Shown here: piece after piece, positions 56,096-64,000 of the stretch
How positions within the stretch are numbered: the first letter of the stretch is position 1
Layout: each line of letters starts with the position of its first letter
Source of the DNA: Bombella mellum
Lineage (GTDB): Bacteria > Pseudomonadota > Alphaproteobacteria > Acetobacterales > Acetobacteraceae
Length of the DNA stretch: 64,000 nt
Assembly: GCF_014048465.1 (NCBI RefSeq)
Contig: NZ_PDLY01000001.1
Coordinates: forward strand, 124,001 to 188,000
Direction of reading: 5' to 3'
Position numbers and translations under genes: made by a program
Notes under the pieces: model-generated
Told to the model about the DNA's origin: nothing
Databases searched by the model: none
What the model saw: only the letters and a program-made list of their open reading frames with translations

Positions 56096-58110
56096 GATCC
56101 GACCTTCCCTTCCACCGGTTTCGGCCGCCGCCGTGAGGGCAGCAGATGCAGTCCCCCGCCAAGGGCCATGATGATGCCGCCCAGCCATATCCATGAGGCC
56201 AGAGGATTTTCATGCAGGCGCAGGATGGCACTGTAATGGCTCTGTCCCCGTGGGTCACGCTCTTCCTTCACGCTGCCAAGGGCGGCATAGAGGTCTTCCA
56301 GCGGGCGGTGGAGGATGGCGACATGAAGCGTGCGCTGCCCCTGTTGGGGGAAGAGGCGGATCTCCGGCGTCAGGTCGGCGAGAACCGGCCCGTGGGCATC
56401 GTGACGGCGGATGGTCAGGTGGGCTTCCACAGCCTCATAATTGGGGCCGTGATGTGGGGTCAGGGCGGTCAGTTCCCAGTCCCGTCCAGTCAGCGTGGCA
56501 TGTGTGCCGGGTCTGGCCTCTATGAGGCGTTCCTGGCTGCCCGCCATGCCGCAGAGACCGAGGATGGTCACTCCCACGCCGACATGGGCCAGACTGGCAG
56601 CCCAGAGACTGCGGGGCAGGCGGTGCAGCTGGCGGTCTCCTGCTGGCAGGCCACGCAGGCGGAGGAACAGGTCACAGAGGGCGGCACTGATGACCCACAG
56701 GGCCAGCAGGGCTGCCAAGGCCGCCAGCGGTGTGGGGAACAGCCAGAAGGCGGGAAGGATGGTTCCGGCCGTGATGAGCAGGGCCGGGACCAGACGGGGC
56801 AGGAGCCTGTCCGTTCTGGCCTGTCGCCACGGCAGGGCCATGCTCACCCCCATGACGGCCAGAAGCGGCAGGGTGAGCGGAATGGTCGTGGCGTCAAAGA
56901 AGGGTTTGCCAACGGAGAGGGTGCGGCCAAAGAGCAGCTGCATGAAGGGGGGGTAGAGCGTCCCCGTCAGCACGACGGCGCAGAGCGTGCAGAGCAGGAT
57001 GTTGTTGAGCAGCAGCGCACTCTCACGGGAGAGGGGTGAGAAACCTGCCTGCGGGGTGGGCAGGGAAGGGGCACGGATGGCGAAGAGTAGCAGGCTGCCG
57101 CCGCCATACAGGCCCAGAAGCCCCAGAATGAACAGTCCTCGGGCCGGGTCGTTGGCGAAGGCATGGACGGAATTGAGAATGCCAGACCGGACGAGGAACG
57201 TCCCGGAGAGGGAAAAGGCGAAGGTGGCAATCGCCAGCAGCAGGCACCAGACGTGCAGCAGATTGCGTTTCTCCACGACCAGAACGCTGTGCAGCAGGGC
57301 CGTGCCCGTCAGCCATGGGATGAGGGCGGCATTTTCCACCGGGTCCCAGAACCAGTATCCCCCCCAGCCCAGCACGGAATAGGACCACCACGACCCGAGC
57401 GTGATGCCCAGCGTCAGCAGGGCCCAGGCACTGATGACCCACGGGCGCATGTGGCGTGCCCAGAGGGCGTCGGCCTTTCCTTCCAGCAGTGCACTGATGG
57501 CAAAGGCGAATGGCACGGCAAAGCCGACATAACCGCTGTAGAGCAGCGGCGGATGTACGGCGAGGCCGGGGTCCTGAAGGAGTGGATTCATGCCCATCCC
57601 GTCGGCCGGAACGGGCCAGAGCCGCAGGAAGGGGTTGGAGGTCGTCAGGCAGAAGAGCTGGAAGCCCGCTCCCACCAGTCCCAGCAGGGCCAGAAGCCGT
57701 GCCCGCAGGCGGAGGGGCAGTCCTTCCGGCTGGGTAGGACTCTGGCCGGGGAGAAGGGCCAGCCCTGCACACCAGAGGCTCAGCAGCGTGACCCAGAGCA
57801 GGAGGGAACCCTCATGATTGCCCCAGAGACCGGCGATCTTGTAGGCCCACGGCTTGTTGATGGCCGAGGTTTCGGCAATGAGCTTCAGGGAGAAATCATT
57901 GCCCAGAGAGGCGGTGATGAGACAAGCCCATGAGAAAAGCAGGGCAAGACACTGGCTGAGGGCCAGAGGGCGGGCTAGGGCCGTCAGGGGGCTGTCCGCC
58001 CGGCGGAGACCGGCCAGCGGCAGGACGCCCTGCATGAGGGCTAGGGCACAGGCTAGAGCCAGCGCAAAATGCCCACTTTCGGGACAGAGGATGGTGGCCA
58101 GCACGATCAT
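56086..58110 (-). CDS. ccmF: Cytochrome c-type heme lyase subunit CcmF
   Basis: A 674-aa polytopic inner-membrane protein, one part of the heme lyase. WGNHEGSLLLWV and the tryptophan-rich WGGYWFWDPVENA are the family signatures, with conserved periplasmic His residues nearby. It binds heme and receives it from CcmE for ligation to apocytochrome. It lies 1 base after ccmE and overlaps ccmG. Confidence 0.96.
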   Translation of the reverse strand: MIVLATILCPESGHFALALACALALMQGVLPLAGLRRADSPLTALARPLALSQCLALLFSWACLITASLGNDFSLKLIAETSAINKPWAYKIAGLWGNHEGSLLLWVTLLSLWCAGLALLPGQSPTQPEGLPLRLRARLLALLGLVGAGFQLFCLTTSNPFLRLWPVPADGMGMNPLLQDPGLAVHPPLLYSGYVGFAVPFAFAISALLEGKADALWARHMRPWVISAWALLTLGITLGSWWSYSVLGWGGYWFWDPVENAALIPWLTGTALLHSVLVVEKRNLLHVWCLLLAIATFAFSLSGTFLVRSGILNSVHAFANDPARGLFILGLLGLYGGGSLLLFAIRAPSLPTPQAGFSPLSRESALLLNNILLCTLCAVVLTGTLYPPFMQLLFGRTLSVGKPFFDATTIPLTLPLLAVMGVSMALPWRQARTDRLLPRLVPALLITAGTILPAFWLFPTPLAALAALLALWVISAALCDLFLRLRGLPAGDRQLHRLPRSLWAASLAHVGVGVTILGLCGMAGSQERLIEARPGTHATLTGRDWELTALTPHHGPNYEAVEAHLTIRRHDAHGPVLADLTPEIRLFPQQGQRTLHVAILHRPLEDLYAALGSVKEERDPRGQSHYSAILRLHENPLASWIWLGGIIMALGGGLHLLPSRRRPKPVEGKVGSCH

Positions 58111-58111
58111 G

Positions 58112-58660
58112 TCACGGTGCGGCCCCTGGCCCGGGAGGTGTGTCCGGGCGGGGCACGGTCATGCTGTTCCAGTCGGCGGCGTTGGGAGGAGGGCCGAAAC
58201 GGGGGTCCCACCGGCCGCTCTTCTGGAGGGCGTCGGCAACCTCCTTGGGCATGTAGGTTTCATCATGCTTGGCGAGGACCTCGCTGGCGGTGAAGCCGTG
58301 GCCATCATACCGCCCCAGAGCCACCACGCTCTGCCCTTCCCGGAACAGGTCCGGCAGGATGCCCCGGTACTGCACGGTGACGGCAGCCTGCCCGTCCGTC
58401 ACGTCAAAGCGGGCCTCTGGCGTGTCGTCGGAGGCCCTGCCGGTGTGGAGGGACCCGGCCACGACCATGCCGCCCAGCCGGATGGTCTGCGCCGGGGCAG
58501 GCGGATGGGCCAGCACCTGCGAAGGGGCCATGAAGAAGACGATGGTGCTGGAAAGCGCATTGAGGACCAGCCCGACCGCACCGCCAAGGCAGAGCAGGCA
58601 GGCCAGGATGATCCAGAAACGTCCGGCCTTGCGGCGGGTGAGGGGAAATGACGCAGACAT
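58112..58660 (-). CDS. ccmE: Heme chaperone CcmE
   Basis: A membrane-anchored periplasmic heme chaperone of about 182 aa. The heme-binding histidine is in LAKHDETYMP, and the beta-barrel core has QYRGILPDLFREGQSVVALGRY. The start was put at ATG 58660 (MSASFPLTRR) rather than GTG 58681. It lies between ccmD and ccmF. Confidence 0.94.
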   Translation of the reverse strand: MSASFPLTRRKAGRFWIILACLLCLGGAVGLVLNALSSTIVFFMAPSQVLAHPPAPAQTIRLGGMVVAGSLHTGRASDDTPEARFDVTDGQAAVTVQYRGILPDLFREGQSVVALGRYDGHGFTASEVLAKHDETYMPKEVADALQKSGRWDPRFGPPPNAADWNSMTVPRPDTPPGPGAAP

Positions 58661-58693
58661 ACCGTTCCCGTTTAAAGACACGAAGGCGGGCTG

Positions 58694-58885
58694 TTAATCC
58701 CTTTCCTGTCCGGCTGGCCGACTTGCCGCTTTCTGCTGGAGACGCTGCATGAGGGCAAGCCGCCTTGTGGCCCGGTGGAGGCGGAGCAGGCTGCTGCCGA
58801 CCGTCACGACCAGAACGGTGATGACCAGCCCGTAGCTGGCCAGCACGAACCCCCAGTGCGGGGGCCAGAAGGCGGGCAAGGTCAT
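58694..58885 (-). CDS. ccmD: Heme exporter protein CcmD
   Basis: A 63-aa protein with one membrane helix (GFVLASYGLVITVLVV) and a basic, helical tail (LHRATRRLALMQRLQQKA), as in CcmD, which releases holo-CcmE from CcmABC. Its ATG overlaps the ccmC stop (ATGA). Confidence 0.85.
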   Translation of the reverse strand: MTLPAFWPPHWGFVLASYGLVITVLVVTVGSSLLRLHRATRRLALMQRLQQKAASRPAGQERD

Positions 58886-59625
58886 GGTGAGACATCCCGC
58901 AGGGCAAGGGCTTGGGCACGACGTTCCAGCAGGGCGGCCCGGCAGCGTATGAGGAGCAGGGCCGTTCCCGTCAGCGTGAAGCCTGCCGTGCAGACGAGCA
59001 GGGGCCAGAACATGCTCATGGCCATGGTAGGGGCACCGGTCAGGGTGATGCTGTCGGGCTGGTGCAGGGTGTTCCACCACTGCACGCTGAACTTGATGAC
59101 GGGCAGGTCCACCACACCGGCCAGAGCCAGCAGGGCGGCCGCCCGCTGGCCCCGCACGGGGTCATCGAAGGCCCGGATGGTCAGGATGTGCCCGAGATAG
59201 AGGAAGAACAGCACGAGCATGGAGGTCAGCCGGGCGTCCCAGACCCACCATGTCCCCCAGCCCGGCTTGCCCCAGAGCGACCCGGTGATCAGGCACAGGG
59301 CGGCGGCCGTGGCTCCCAGCGGCCCGGCCTCAAGGGCGATGACACCGGCCAGCGGATGCCGCCAGACGAGGGAAAGCAGTCCGCAGGCGGCCAGCAGCAC
59401 GTAACCGGCAGAAGCCAGCCACGCCATGGGCACATGCAGATACATGATGCGTACCGTTTCGCCCTGCTGCCAGTCTGCCGGGGCGAAGCAGAGGCCCCAG
59501 ATCAGCCCGGCAGCCAGCACCGCCAGCCCGACAGACAGGCAGGGCAGGGCGATGGGGCGGGTGACATGCAGGAACCGGGCCGGACTGTTCGCCCACCGGC
59601 CTGATGGAGACGGGGATGGAAGCAT
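58882..59625 (-). CDS. ccmC: Heme exporter permease CcmC
   Basis: A 247-aa inner-membrane protein with six helices and the WWD motif (GTWWVWDARLTS) plus RIMYLHVPMAW. It transfers heme to CcmE. It is the first gene of the cluster in the direction of transcription; ccmA and ccmB do not lie upstream in this window. Confidence 0.95.
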   Translation of the reverse strand: MLPSPSPSGRWANSPARFLHVTRPIALPCLSVGLAVLAAGLIWGLCFAPADWQQGETVRIMYLHVPMAWLASAGYVLLAACGLLSLVWRHPLAGVIALEAGPLGATAAALCLITGSLWGKPGWGTWWVWDARLTSMLVLFFLYLGHILTIRAFDDPVRGQRAAALLALAGVVDLPVIKFSVQWWNTLHQPDSITLTGAPTMAMSMFWPLLVCTAGFTLTGTALLLIRCRAALLERRAQALALRDVSP

Positions 59626-59834
59626 GGGGGAGAGTATGGCGGCTTCCCGGACAGAAGAGAAATGAAAAAATGTTCCGTTTCTTCATCGCTCAGGGGTCCG
59701 GCAGGCCGTCCGCTTTGAAAATGCCCTGAAGTCGGGCATTGTAAAGCGGGATGCCATACACGATATGGCTGCATGTATCAGTCTGCCGGAGGGGAAGGAG
59801 TCCACCATCCGGAGAACCAGGGAGACAGTGACGC

Positions 59835-60254
59835 ATGGCCTTCTGGCTGATCAAATCAGAACCGGCTTCCTTCTCGTGGGACGAGCAGGTGAAGAATGAT
59901 GTCGAACCGTGGACCGGCGTGCGGAACTATCAGGCCCGCAACAATCTTGCCGCCATGAAGTGCGGGGACAGGGCACTGTTCTATCATTCCGTGACGGAGA
60001 AACGCATCGTGGGCGTGGTCGAGGTCGTGCGTGAGGCCTTTCCGGACCCGACGGCGGATGATCCCCGCTGGGTCTGCGTGGACGTGAAGGCCGACGGGGC
60101 GTTCCGCTCTCCCGTCACGCTGGCAGAGATCAAGGCGGACCCGGCTCTGGAAAACATGGCACTGCTCAGGCAGTCCCGCCTTTCTGTTGCCCCGGTGACG
60201 GAGGAAGAGTTCGCCTACCTGACCCGCAGGGGCCAGTGGGAAAAGGCGCAGTAA
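59835..60254 (+). CDS. EVE domain protein
   Basis: A 139-aa single-domain PUA-like EVE protein: FWLIKSEPASFSWDE, TGVRNYQARNNLAAMKCGDRALFYHS and GVVEVVREAFPDP are typical. EVE domains bind modified bases or RNA, and their bacterial functions are mostly unknown. GGGAGAC precedes the ATG. It is divergent from ccmC and precedes the EcsC-family gene. Confidence 0.9.
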   Translation: MAFWLIKSEPASFSWDEQVKNDVEPWTGVRNYQARNNLAAMKCGDRALFYHSVTEKRIVGVVEVVREAFPDPTADDPRWVCVDVKADGAFRSPVTLAEIKADPALENMALLRQSRLSVAPVTEEEFAYLTRRGQWEKAQ

Positions 60255-60306
60255 CATTGGACCGGTCCTTCGGGCGGCCCGCTCAGGAAACGAGGAGATT
60301 CAGACC

Positions 60307-61122
60307 ATGACGGAACAGCGCAAGGAGCATGTACCCAGTGCGAGTTTCCTGTCTCAGGACCTTGATACGGAAGCCCTGTCCCAGCTTCATGCCGTGCTGG
60401 ATGGCGTGGAGAAGGGCCGGGGGACTCTGGCCCGCCTGGGGGACCTGATGGGCGGTGCGGTCGGCCGGGCCACGCATCTGGGCCTTCAGGGCCTTTCCCT
60501 TGCGCCGGGCCTTCAGGCAAAACTCCAGAAGCTGGCCAGTAACGCACTGGATCAGGCCTACCGTCTGGCCATCGTGGGTCTGGACCGCAAGGGGGGCGGG
60601 TCCGGGGCACGGCGTGAGAATCTGATACAGGCCGCCGTGGCGGTCTCCGGTGCGGCTGGCGGCTTTGGCGGCTTTGCCAGCATGGCACCGGATGTCGGGT
60701 TCACCACGCTGGCCATCATGCGGGAGATCGCCGCCATCGCTCTGGAAAATGGCGAGGACCTGCGGAGCGAGGAGACACGCCGGGCCTGTCTGGAAGTCTT
60801 CGCCCTGCGGAGCATGGGGGAGCAGAAGGGTGAGGGCGAACTGGGATTCTTCGCCGCCCGTGGCCTGATGCGTGGCCAGCCGCTCGTGATGCTCATGGCC
60901 GAGGTGGCCGGCCATTATGGCATGGCCCTGTCCCGCAAGCTGGCGGCCCAGATGGTGCCGGTGGCTGGTGCCCTGTGCGGGGCGGCCATCAATTCGGCTT
61001 TCCTTGCCCATTATCGGGCACTGGCCAAGGCCCATTTCACCATCCGCAGGCTCGAGCGGACTCATGGTGCTGCCGTCAGGGAGGCGGCTGACGCTTATCG
61101 GGGAAGCCGTTCGGAAGACTGA
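60307..61122 (+). CDS. EcsC family protein
   Basis: A 271-aa protein with Ala/Gly-rich helices (AVSGAAGGFGGFASMAPDVGFTTLAIMREIAAIA) that match EcsC. GAGGAG lies before the ATG. The function is unknown; EcsC was first named from the Bacillus ecs operon. It lies 52 bases after the EVE gene, possibly co-transcribed, and ends at a strong terminator. Confidence 0.82.
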   Translation: MTEQRKEHVPSASFLSQDLDTEALSQLHAVLDGVEKGRGTLARLGDLMGGAVGRATHLGLQGLSLAPGLQAKLQKLASNALDQAYRLAIVGLDRKGGGSGARRENLIQAAVAVSGAAGGFGGFASMAPDVGFTTLAIMREIAAIALENGEDLRSEETRRACLEVFALRSMGEQKGEGELGFFAARGLMRGQPLVMLMAEVAGHYGMALSRKLAAQMVPVAGALCGAAINSAFLAHYRALAKAHFTIRRLERTHGAAVREAADAYRGSRSED

Positions 61123-61151
61123 GCAGGGCGGACCTGATCCGGTTGTGGAAG

Positions 61152-61181
61152 GGCGGCTCCCGGTGGCGGGAGCCGCCTTTT
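61152..61181 (+). terminator. Rho-independent terminator after the EcsC-family gene
   Basis: Stem GGCGGCTCCCG / CGGGAGCCGCC with a 4-base loop, followed by four T residues. Confidence 0.85.
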
Positions 61182-61197
61182 CTGTCCGTACCCGTTT

Positions 61198-61395
61198 TCA
61201 GTACCGGTCAGTCCGGCAGAGCTGGTACAGTTCCAGCGGTCCGAAAAAGAAGATGCCCATGAGGGTGAAAATACGCATGACACCCATGAGCGGACTTAGC
61301 GCAGGCCAGACCAGCTGCAGGAGAAAGGACAGGGCCAGAGCGATCGTATAGACGTAGGTCTGTGATGAAGGACGTGAAGGGGAAGGGCTGGACAT
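61198..61395 (-). CDS. Small membrane protein
   Basis: A 65-aa product with two hydrophobic segments separated by PLMG (YTIALALSFLLQLVW and MRIFTLMGIFFFG). AGGGA lies about 9 bases before ATG 61395. No family was recognised. It diverges from aat and has no other neighbour on its strand. Confidence 0.6.
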   Translation of the reverse strand: MSSPSPSRPSSQTYVYTIALALSFLLQLVWPALSPLMGVMRIFTLMGIFFFGPLELYQLCRTDRY

Positions 61396-61427
61396 GATTC
61401 GGTTTCCCTGCATGGAAAGGCTGGTCA

Positions 61428-62102
61428 ATGGAGCATATCACATCCGAACTGCTTCTGCGTGCTTATGGCATGGGCGTGTTCCCCATGGCACCGGACAGTC
61501 AGAGTGACGAGCTGGAATGGTTCTGCCCGCAGGAGCGGGGAATCATCCCACTGGAAACACCGGCACTGCCCCGGAGGCTGATGCGGACCGTCATGGCCGG
61601 GCAGTACCGTCTGTGCAGTGACGAGGATTTCGACGGCATGATGCTGGCCTGTGCCCAGATGACACCATCCCGGACGGAAACATGGATCAGCGGGCGCATC
61701 CGCCAGCTTTACGGAGAGCTTCACCGGCAGGGACATGCCCATTCCGTGGAGGTGCGGGACAGGGAGAGCTGTGCTTTGGTCGGGGGGCTTTACGGGGTGT
61801 CCCTCCGGGGGGCTTTCTTCGGGGAGAGCATGGTGTCCCGTGTGCGGGATGCCTCCAAGATGGCCTTGGTGCATCTGATGGCGGCTCTCAGGCAGGGCGG
61901 ATACAGCCTGCTGGACACGCAGTACGTCACCCCGCATCTGGCCAGTCTGGGGTGTGTGGGCGTGTCCTCCGCCACATACGGGCGGAAGCTGGCGGCTGCC
62001 ATGCAGGAGGAGGCCCGATGGCCGGGCGACGTGAGTCTTGAGGCCCTGCGGCCGGAACTGGAAAGGCTGGCGGAACGTCCAGGAAAGGGGACCGGCGGAT
62101 GA
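61428..62102 (+). CDS. aat: Leucyl/phenylalanyl-tRNA--protein transferase
   Basis: Transfers Leu or Phe to proteins with N-terminal Arg or Lys, marking them for ClpAP degradation (N-end rule). A 224-aa protein with AYGMGVFPMAP, WFCPQERGIIP, ETWISGRIRQLYGELHRQGHAHSVEV and GGLYGVSLRGAFFGESM as family blocks. AAAGG lies 7 bases before the ATG. Confidence 0.96.
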   Translation: MEHITSELLLRAYGMGVFPMAPDSQSDELEWFCPQERGIIPLETPALPRRLMRTVMAGQYRLCSDEDFDGMMLACAQMTPSRTETWISGRIRQLYGELHRQGHAHSVEVRDRESCALVGGLYGVSLRGAFFGESMVSRVRDASKMALVHLMAALRQGGYSLLDTQYVTPHLASLGCVGVSSATYGRKLAAAMQEEARWPGDVSLEALRPELERLAERPGKGTGG

Positions 62103-62215
62103 GGTATTTTCTCTCTGGTCCTGTCATCGTGGTCTGATATGCTCGGGCCAGCTCATGGGATCGTGACCGCCCGGTGCGTACGGGGCGGGACAGAATGTTG
62201 AGAGGGAGAGTGTTC

Positions 62216-63046
62216 ATGCAGTGGCGTATCGGGGGAGCCTCGCAGGGGCAGGGTGATGCAGGCCGGAGAGCGGGAACTGCGCTGGCAGCGGCTCTCGGGT
62301 CGGTCATGATGCTGGCCTGTGCGGGTGCCAGTGCCGCCCCGGTCGGGGAGCATCCTCCGCTTTCCCCCACGAGGGACGCCGTGGTGACGTACCGTTTCCA
62401 GGCCAGGCTGTTGCAGGGCAAGGACGCCACCGTGCCGGAACATCAGGTGACGGTGTCGTTCGCCGCCTCGGGGGACCGCCTGAGGATTGATCCTGACGAC
62501 GGGCAGAGTGCCACCATCCTGGACCGTCCCGACCAGATCATGACGCTCATCAGCATGAAGGAGCGGCGTTATGTTCAGCTCCGTCCCCTGCACGGGCTGC
62601 ACAATCCTTTCTTCCTCGGGCTGGGCATGACCTATCATCCCGGCGGCACGCAGCAGATTGCGGGCGTGTCCTGCCGGGACTGGGCCATTGACAGTCCTCA
62701 TGGCAAGGCGACGGCCTGCGTGACCGAGGATGGTGTCATCCTTGCCGAGGATGGCGTGGATGCCGATGGCCTGACGGGGCATCTTCAGGCGGTTTCCGTG
62801 CGGTATGAGGACATACCGGCGGACCGTTTTCAGCCACCGGCCGATTTCGAGAAGTTCAATCCCCTTGCCAAGCTGAAGCAGCCTGCCCAGCCGGCGCAGG
62901 CCCAGCCCGTTCCTGGTGCGGCATTGGATGGCAGCGCACGGGGCGGGGCGGATGCGTCCGTTCCCGATCAGCCCCACAGCCCGGATGATTCCGTCGGGGA
63001 TGGCAGCGTGGCGCATGGGGACCAGCCAGACAGTACGGAGCGGTAA
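62216..63046 (+). CDS. Exported DUF4412-like protein
   Basis: A 276-aa product with a signal (LAAALGSVMMLACAGASAAP) and a domain resembling DUF4412 (SGDRLRIDPDDGQSATILDRP, QIMTLISMKERRYVQL), followed by a Pro/Ala-rich C-terminus. It is probably periplasmic. ATG 62216 was chosen over 62174 because GGGAGAG lies 5 bases before it. It is followed 4 bases later by bcp. Confidence 0.7.
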   Translation: MQWRIGGASQGQGDAGRRAGTALAAALGSVMMLACAGASAAPVGEHPPLSPTRDAVVTYRFQARLLQGKDATVPEHQVTVSFAASGDRLRIDPDDGQSATILDRPDQIMTLISMKERRYVQLRPLHGLHNPFFLGLGMTYHPGGTQQIAGVSCRDWAIDSPHGKATACVTEDGVILAEDGVDADGLTGHLQAVSVRYEDIPADRFQPPADFEKFNPLAKLKQPAQPAQAQPVPGAALDGSARGGADASVPDQPHSPDDSVGDGSVAHGDQPDSTER

Positions 63047-63050
63047 GATC

Positions 63051-63563
63051 ATGACACGGAAGACAGTGACAGACGACGGGACGGCTCCTGCCGTGGGCAG
63101 TCCGGCACCGGTCTTCTCCCTGGAGGGTGTAGGACCCCAGGGTGAGGAGACCGTGAGCAGCGAGGCTCTGCGGGGGCGGCCCTATCTGCTCTATTTCTAT
63201 CCACGGGCCTCCACGCCGGGCTGCACGACGCAGGCCTGTGACCTGCGGGACCATCTTGCCGAGCTGCGTGTTCCCGGTGGTGAGGGGCTGAAGGTGCTTG
63301 GGGTCAGTCCGGATGGCGTGGGTGCGCTGGAGAAGTTCATCACGAAACAGGCCCTGACCTTCACGCTCCTGTCGGATAGCGACCACGGTCTGGCAGAGGC
63401 CTATGGCGTGTGGGTGAAGAAGAAACTGTACGGGAAGGAGTTCATGGGCATTGAGCGCAGCTCCTTCCTGATTGATGCCGAGGGCCGTGTTGCCGCTTTC
63501 AGGCGCAGGGTCCGTCCGGCCCAGCATGTTGAATGGGTGCAGGAGGCTCTGGCCCAGCTCTGA
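63051..63563 (+). CDS. bcp: Peroxiredoxin, Bcp/PrxQ type
   Basis: A 170-aa thiol peroxidase. The peroxidatic and resolving Cys are in the STPGCTTQACDLRD motif (CX4C, typical of PrxQ/Bcp), with YLLYFYPRA before it. It reduces hydrogen and organic peroxides. ATG 63051 follows the DUF4412-like gene by 4 bases, suggesting co-transcription. The frame upstream to 62916 is inside the previous gene. Confidence 0.93.
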   Translation: MTRKTVTDDGTAPAVGSPAPVFSLEGVGPQGEETVSSEALRGRPYLLYFYPRASTPGCTTQACDLRDHLAELRVPGGEGLKVLGVSPDGVGALEKFITKQALTFTLLSDSDHGLAEAYGVWVKKKLYGKEFMGIERSSFLIDAEGRVAAFRRRVRPAQHVEWVQEALAQL

Positions 63564-63621
63564 TGCAGGCCCCGCCTGCCGTTCCGTCGCCGGTCTGCCG
63601 CTCCGGAGGCGTGGGTTTTTC

Positions 63622-64000
63622 ATGTCTGCCGGTCCGCTGCGTCCCCTGAGCCAGGCTGCCCGGTGTTTCTTTCCTGTGGGCTTCCGCTGGTGGTCCCTTT
63701 GTCTGGGTTTTTGTGTCATGACATGGCAGACGATTTTGCGACGTGTGGCTTTCGGGCTTCTGGTACCACTGGTGGGGCTGCTGCTGGTCACGGCCCTGCT
63801 GCTGGGGCGGCTGGCACAGGGACCGCTGGACGTGACGGGCCTGTCCCATCGCTGGGGTGAGCCGTTCGCCCATCCGGGTGGTGGTACGCTCAGCTGGGAG
63901 CACATGGCCCTTTCGTGGAAACCCAGACAGAAGGGCCATTCGGCAAAGCTGCTGCTGAGCATGGACGGGGTCCGGTTCCGTGCGGGAGCGGCCGGAGGTG
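63622..64000 (+). CDS. AsmA/YhdP-like membrane-anchored protein, N-terminal part (3' partial)
   Basis: Open frame from ATG 63622 to the window end. It has an N-terminal hydrophobic segment (FGLLVPLVGLLLVTALLLG), then LAQGPLDVTGLSHRWGEPFAHPG, a pattern that resembles the start of AsmA/YhdP-type proteins, which span the periplasm and move phospholipids. GGAGG lies about 13 bases upstream; ATG 63718 is an alternative start. Too little is present to be certain. Confidence 0.5.
   Translation, partial: MSAGPLRPLSQAARCFFPVGFRWWSLCLGFCVMTWQTILRRVAFGLLVPLVGLLLVTALLLGRLAQGPLDVTGLSHRWGEPFAHPGGGTLSWEHMALSWKPRQKGHSAKLLLSMDGVRFRAGAAGG

Noticed and set aside
59626-59834. Small RNA or tRNA gene in the ccmC/EVE gap
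   Set aside because: No cloverleaf, conserved T-loop or terminator was found.

Overview
The window looks like the chromosome of an acetic acid bacterium (Acetobacteraceae, Alphaproteobacteria). GC content is high, with only short AT-rich patches. It carries a C4-pathway 5-aminolevulinate synthase, a system I cytochrome c maturation cluster, several proteins with the Hint_2 domain common in this family, large autotransporters and a GH32-like fructan/sucrose hydrolase relative. These fit a sugar-niche or insect-associated genus such as Bombella or Saccharibacter; the genus is an inference and was not tested. No tRNA, rRNA, CRISPR array, insertion sequence or prophage was recognised.

Positions 1-23,800 are mostly housekeeping. 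They hold a 5'-partial flavin oxidoreductase, pdxH, a HisA-like TIM barrel, a DUF1489 protein, hemW and kup, yggS, rsmB, and a cysteine synthase divergent from a rhodanese. A DUF2272 lipoprotein, two tandem paralogous lipoproteins and a first Hint-domain protein follow. Then come an aldo/keto reductase, a CobW GTPase overlapping a WD40 protein, a CLC chloride transporter, two overlapping CDF metal exporters and a large FAD-dependent oxidoreductase.

Positions 23,800-50,900 are rich in surface and secretion genes, broken up by ordinary genes. Autotransporter 1 (about 3,080 aa) carries a nearly perfect 1,146-bp tandem duplication in its passenger. It is followed by an MFS transporter and hemA. 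A minus-strand group follows: a second Hint-domain protein, a small exported protein and an outer-membrane two-partner-secretion transporter (TpsB) with no recognisable TpsA cargo. After a HisE-like protein, cvpA and purF comes autotransporter 2 (1,727 aa), whose N-terminal passenger is unusually AT-rich. Behind it lie a divergent GH32-like protein without a signal peptide and a small unknown gene, preceded by a hairpin that covers the ribosome binding site.

Positions 50,900-64,000 return to metabolism. They hold fumC and an NAD-type malic enzyme, a small zinc-ribbon membrane protein, and ccmCDEFGHI, transcribed in that order on the minus strand without ccmA or ccmB. An EVE-domain protein, an EcsC-family protein, a small membrane protein divergent from aat, a DUF4412-like exported protein, a Bcp-type peroxiredoxin and the start of an AsmA-like membrane protein complete the window.

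The parts most worth following up are the Hint protein/exported protein/TpsB group, the constant-tail and variable-head design shared by the two Hint proteins, the GH32-like pair, the repeat expansion in autotransporter 1, and the HisE-like protein next to cvpA-purF.
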